Shown: one piece after another, positions 31,283-34,065 of the stretch
Layout of the letters: every line of letters starts with the position of its first letter
Position numbering within the stretch: the stretch's first letter is position 1
Virus record (IMG/VR): IMGVR_UViG_3300020194_001110
Span: 1 to 34,065 of that record
Source of the DNA: a virus
Direction: 5' to 3' (one strand)
Length of the DNA: 34,065 nucleotides
Position numbers and translations under genes: made by a program
The notes under the pieces: generated by a model
Seen by the model: only the letters and a program-made list of their open reading frames with translations
Database searches by the model: none
What the model was told of the DNA's origin: nothing

Positions 31283-32609
31283 TAGCATGTGCTCCACACG
31301 TTTTATAAAAATCTTTAAATTCAGGAAAAACTTGTAAAAAGTTTTTTTCTCTTCTTTTATCATACTCGTTCACAAATTGCACAAATCTATATCTATCTAA
31401 TGTTACATTTTTTTTGTTTTCAAAATTAGATAAACAATCTTTGTAAATACGGTTTATTTTTAAAAATTCATAATCAGAAAATCTCTGCATTTCTTTTACA
31501 TAAATTATACAAGGTTTTAAATATTTTTCAATTAAATATGGAGTTGCAATATTAATATCTAAAAATTTTGGATGTCTGACATAAGCAAAGTCTATAAGAA
31601 CACGATCAGATTTATACTTTCTTTTTAAAATATTAATATATCTAAGATATCCAGCAAGTGTTGGTAAACTTAAAATATTAAAGGCACTCATTACAACAAC
31701 TTTAGATGTTAAATTACTTAAAAAATATTCTATATTTTTTTCAAATAAATTCCAGTTCATTCCATCTCTTGCATATTCTGCTTGTTCGCCGTAACTTTCT
31801 GCACTAGTAAATAATGTAAAACTTTTTACACTTTTTGTTTTTTCTAATTCTTTTATTAAAGAAATAAATTCTTTCCATATATTATTAGGAGGGCAAGCAT
31901 TAGTATTAATAGAAAAGTTGAGATTTGGTTGAGGGTTTTTGATTAAATGCTTTATAACCTTTTTTGTATGCTTGCTGAGTAAAGGTTCTCCTCCAGTTAT
32001 CCTAAATGTATGCATGTGTTTTACTGCCTCTGGAAACCATTTCCAAAATGCTTTAATATATGGATTTTCTTCTCGTTCTGGAATCAAAACTTCATTATGT
32101 TTTATAGTGTTATAATGAACTCCTTTTAGTTTATACGGGCCTTTTGATTTTATTTCTTCTGTCCACTTACTACTAAATGGTGGGCCGCAATATGTACATT
32201 TAAAATTACATACATTTGAAAAACTTATTTCAACATATCTAGGATATATGTCTTCATCCCAAGAATTCTGTAGTATTTTATCTTTATCTATTTGGCTCCA
32301 GGGTCTAGAACTTTTTAAGACTCTATCGCTATATTCTGAAGTATTATCTTCAATTCTCCAACAATAATCACACTCCTCTGGACGTTGGCCAGATAACATT
32401 TCTTTACGCATTTGTTTTTTCTGCGAAGTATTGTGTAAAGCATTAGGATTATTTTCTAATTCATTTAGTGGAATTTTATGTGCGCCTACATGGTGACAAC
32501 TATGTGTAATACCTGCACCGAGGTGTGTAGTTACTTGTGTCCATTTTGCTAAACAAAAACCACAACCTACATTATCTAAGTCTTTTTTTACTGTTTTAAA
32601 ATCATTCAT
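31275..32609 (-). CDS. radical SAM protein with divergent N-terminal twitch/SPASM-like domain
   Basis: The 444-residue protein has N-terminal cysteines C16, C19 (GCGFC), C38, C80 and C83 (PEECDYCWRIE). Where the other members have a C-C pair it has C-H-H, so its auxiliary cluster ligands may differ. The core is C134-x3-C138-x2-C141 in SNVCNFKCTYC followed by GPPFSSKW, then ITGGEPLLS. ESYGEQAEYARDGMNW replaces the S-I-D...Y-I-R segment of the paralogs. It is flanked by the two glycosyltransferase-like paralogs and overlaps the upstream one as ATGA. Confidence 0.88.
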   Translation of the reverse strand: MNDFKTVKKDLDNVGCGFCLAKWTQVTTHLGAGITHSCHHVGAHKIPLNELENNPNALHNTSQKKQMRKEMLSGQRPEECDYCWRIEDNTSEYSDRVLKSSRPWSQIDKDKILQNSWDEDIYPRYVEISFSNVCNFKCTYCGPPFSSKWTEEIKSKGPYKLKGVHYNTIKHNEVLIPEREENPYIKAFWKWFPEAVKHMHTFRITGGEPLLSKHTKKVIKHLIKNPQPNLNFSINTNACPPNNIWKEFISLIKELEKTKSVKSFTLFTSAESYGEQAEYARDGMNWNLFEKNIEYFLSNLTSKVVVMSAFNILSLPTLAGYLRYINILKRKYKSDRVLIDFAYVRHPKFLDINIATPYLIEKYLKPCIIYVKEMQRFSDYEFLKINRIYKDCLSNFENKKNVTLDRYRFVQFVNEYDKRREKNFLQVFPEFKDFYKTCGAHANV

Positions 32610-33523
32610 TCTGGATCTATTACAAATTGTTCTTTTGGATTTCTACTAGGATTTTGATATACATGTTTAAAAAATTTACTTTGTTGATCATCTAAAGGTA
32701 ATTGTCCTATAGGAATTTCTAATTGGTTTATTAACGATGCTCCTAATACTTCTATAGCATCTATTAGCATTGCTTTAGATTCCACTTTTGCTTTTTCTTC
32801 CCACATGCTATTTAAGTATTCAAAATCTCTAACATTAACATAATCCCAATCAGTTAACATTGTTTTCACTAGTCCTTCTCTGGCTCCATATATAGCCCAT
32901 AAACCATTGTCTACATCTGCACCTATCATTAACCATATCCATAATCTATGTAAATTTTTCCAGTGCCCATTTAGGAAATCTTCTTTGCTCGGCTTTGCTC
33001 CTTGGTCTAATGCCATTTTTACACCTTCTCTAAAACCGGCTCGCCATGCTTGTTGAGCTGTAGCATTATTATGTACATCTGAATAACAACTATTTTGTTG
33101 AATATAATTAAGATCCCAACAAAAGTCTACTTGTGCTGCAACATTATCTGGATCTGAATTTTCATGAGTACGCATGTTTAAAACATGTTCTTTTGGCCAG
33201 CATTTTATACCACCGTTGCCATACATTAATCCGTTTATAGTATTTTTTCCACACCAGCTGATCACACTTTGACTAAGATCATCATGTTGAGATAAATCTA
33301 ATTCTTGTTGTAAGAAATCTGCTCTTATTGTATTGTCGCCATCGACTGTAATAAATCTATCTGTTTCTGCTAATTTAGCACAAGCCTTATGCGCAGCATC
33401 TGATCCTTCTACACCGTGTACACGTTTAGCCCAAGGTGCTTTTGTAAGTAAGTCTGCATAATTTTTTTCTGCATTTGGTTCGTCGTATGACAAATAAATT
33501 ATATCGTAATCAATTATTTTCAT
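32606..33523 (-). CDS. glycosyltransferase-like protein with DxD motif, paralog B
   Basis: This 305-residue protein is the longer paralog of the protein at 30611. It begins with IIDYDIIYLSYDEPNAEKNY, then HGVEGSDAAH, FITVDGDNTI with the D-x-D-type site, and NGLMYGNGGIKCWP. The C-terminal ~100 residues have no counterpart in paralog A. GGAG precedes the ATG by seven bases. A GT-A-like sugar transferase is the best inference. No membrane segment is visible. Confidence 0.62.
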   Translation of the reverse strand: MKIIDYDIIYLSYDEPNAEKNYADLLTKAPWAKRVHGVEGSDAAHKACAKLAETDRFITVDGDNTIRADFLQQELDLSQHDDLSQSVISWCGKNTINGLMYGNGGIKCWPKEHVLNMRTHENSDPDNVAAQVDFCWDLNYIQQNSCYSDVHNNATAQQAWRAGFREGVKMALDQGAKPSKEDFLNGHWKNLHRLWIWLMIGADVDNGLWAIYGAREGLVKTMLTDWDYVNVRDFEYLNSMWEEKAKVESKAMLIDAIEVLGASLINQLEIPIGQLPLDDQQSKFFKHVYQNPSRNPKEQFVIDPE

Positions 33524-34052
33524 TCATATCTCCGCTGTGTATATGTTCTATATGTGAACTTGCTGTAAATATAGATACGTTTTTATTTTTTTGAGAATTT
33601 GCTACTTTTATATTTTCTACTTGTGCTAGTTTTTTTAGATTAACACTAAATGTATCGTGTAGAATAAACCTATTGTTTGCATCTACAACATAGTATTCTT
33701 TGATATAATCATCTCCTAAAGTTAAAGATGTACAAGTTGCACCATCCATAAAATTATTTACACACCAATTATTTTTATTTTGTACAATTTGGATACCGTT
33801 GTCTATTGAATTATATTTTTTAATTATACCTGTGTGTTGTTGCAAAGTATTAGAATCATAATTCACAGATACTACATGAAATTTTCCTTTTTGTTTAATG
33901 TCTTCAACTACAATAAAATTATTCATTTCTTTTACACCGTCATTGAATTCATTAAATAAAGTTTCGCTAATCTCAATGCAATTTTCTTTTTTGCTTATTT
34001 CATTAGATACTGATGTAATCTTACCTTGTTCATTATAGTAAACAAAAAACAT
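33510..34052 (-). CDS. hypothetical protein (180 aa)
   Basis: The ATG at 34052 follows AGGAGA with eight-base spacing. The protein appears beta-rich, begins with FFVYYNEQGKITSVSNEIS, and has the central segment NNWCVNNFMDGATCTSLTLG. No family is recognised; the N-terminal Y-Y-N-E-x-G-K-I pattern resembles short beta-rich domains in phage structural proteins, but this is weak. It overlaps the glycosyltransferase-like gene by 14 nt. Any promoter lies to the right of the window. Confidence 0.6.
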   Translation of the reverse strand: MFFVYYNEQGKITSVSNEISKKENCIEISETLFNEFNDGVKEMNNFIVVEDIKQKGKFHVVSVNYDSNTLQQHTGIIKKYNSIDNGIQIVQNKNNWCVNNFMDGATCTSLTLGDDYIKEYYVVDANNRFILHDTFSVNLKKLAQVENIKVANSQKNKNVSIFTASSHIEHIHSGDMNENN

Positions 34053-34065
34053 TAAACTTTCTCCT

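Noticed and set aside
8952-32609. Bacterial genomic island rather than phage
   Set aside because: Gene packing, T4-late-like elements within the cluster and direct continuity with phage core genes favour phage DNA, though assembly chimerism cannot be excluded from sequence alone.
1-34065. tRNA genes, CRISPR arrays, integrase, insertion sequences
   Set aside because: No cloverleaf-like intergenic sequence, repeat-spacer pattern or recombinase motif was seen, and gaps are too short to hold most of these.

Overview
The window looks like part of a marine T4-like myovirus genome. It is AT-rich and almost gapless, with many 1-17 nt gene overlaps of the ATGA or TAATG type, and no intergenic stretch exceeds about 110 nt. 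Phage identity rests on a T4 RNase H-type 5' nuclease, a MoxR ATPase plus VWA/metallopeptidase pair, a run of small proteins resembling those of marine T4-like phages, a tail-type protein with an Mtd-like N-terminus, and several TATAAATA-like late promoter elements. Low GC suggests a SAR11- or cyanobacteria-infecting phage; the host assignment is inference. I see no tRNA, rRNA, CRISPR array, integrase or transposase.

Layout. (1) Positions 1-8923, plus strand: the end of queE, small conserved phage genes, an MBD4-like DNA glycosylase, the RNase H-like nuclease, more small proteins, the MoxR/VWA pair, small proteins and a short tail-type protein. Three canonical sigma70 promoters (1142, 3606, 4828) and T4-late-like elements (2890, 6483, 7711) drive this part. 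(2) 8940-11087, plus: a radical SAM protein with a degenerate B12-binding-type N-terminus and a possible acetyltransferase, behind a late element. (3) 14676-11079, minus: radical SAM, sulfotransferase-like, Asp/Asn hydroxylase-like, unknown protein and alpha/beta hydrolase, behind a consensus sigma70 promoter. (4) 16359-14673 minus and 16398-17534 plus: two divergent radical SAM units sharing a near-palindromic double late promoter; the minus unit also carries a nitroreductase-like gene. (5) 34052-17522, minus: a tightly packed run with nine radical SAM genes, two paralogous glycosyltransferase-like genes, a methyltransferase-like gene, a 2OG-Fe oxygenase-like gene, an SGNH hydrolase-like gene, an SDR-like gene and two unknowns. 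It probably starts beyond the right edge and has an internal late promoter at 26007-26014.

The striking content is fourteen radical SAM proteins in about 24 kb. They fall into four architectures: one with a B12-binding-type N-terminus; seven with a SPASM-like cysteine cluster placed before the core; three with the core first, a CGNxGD motif in place of GGEP, and C-terminal cysteines; and three with the core first, GGEPT and SPASM-like C-terminal cysteines. Their neighbours are classic tailoring enzymes for oxidation, methylation, sulfation, glycosyl transfer and ester hydrolysis. My reading is a phage-encoded modification pathway acting on a peptide, a virion protein or a surface glycan. The substrate cannot be read from the sequence. 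Several of the radical SAM genes have a promoter so close to the start codon that their transcripts should be leaderless.
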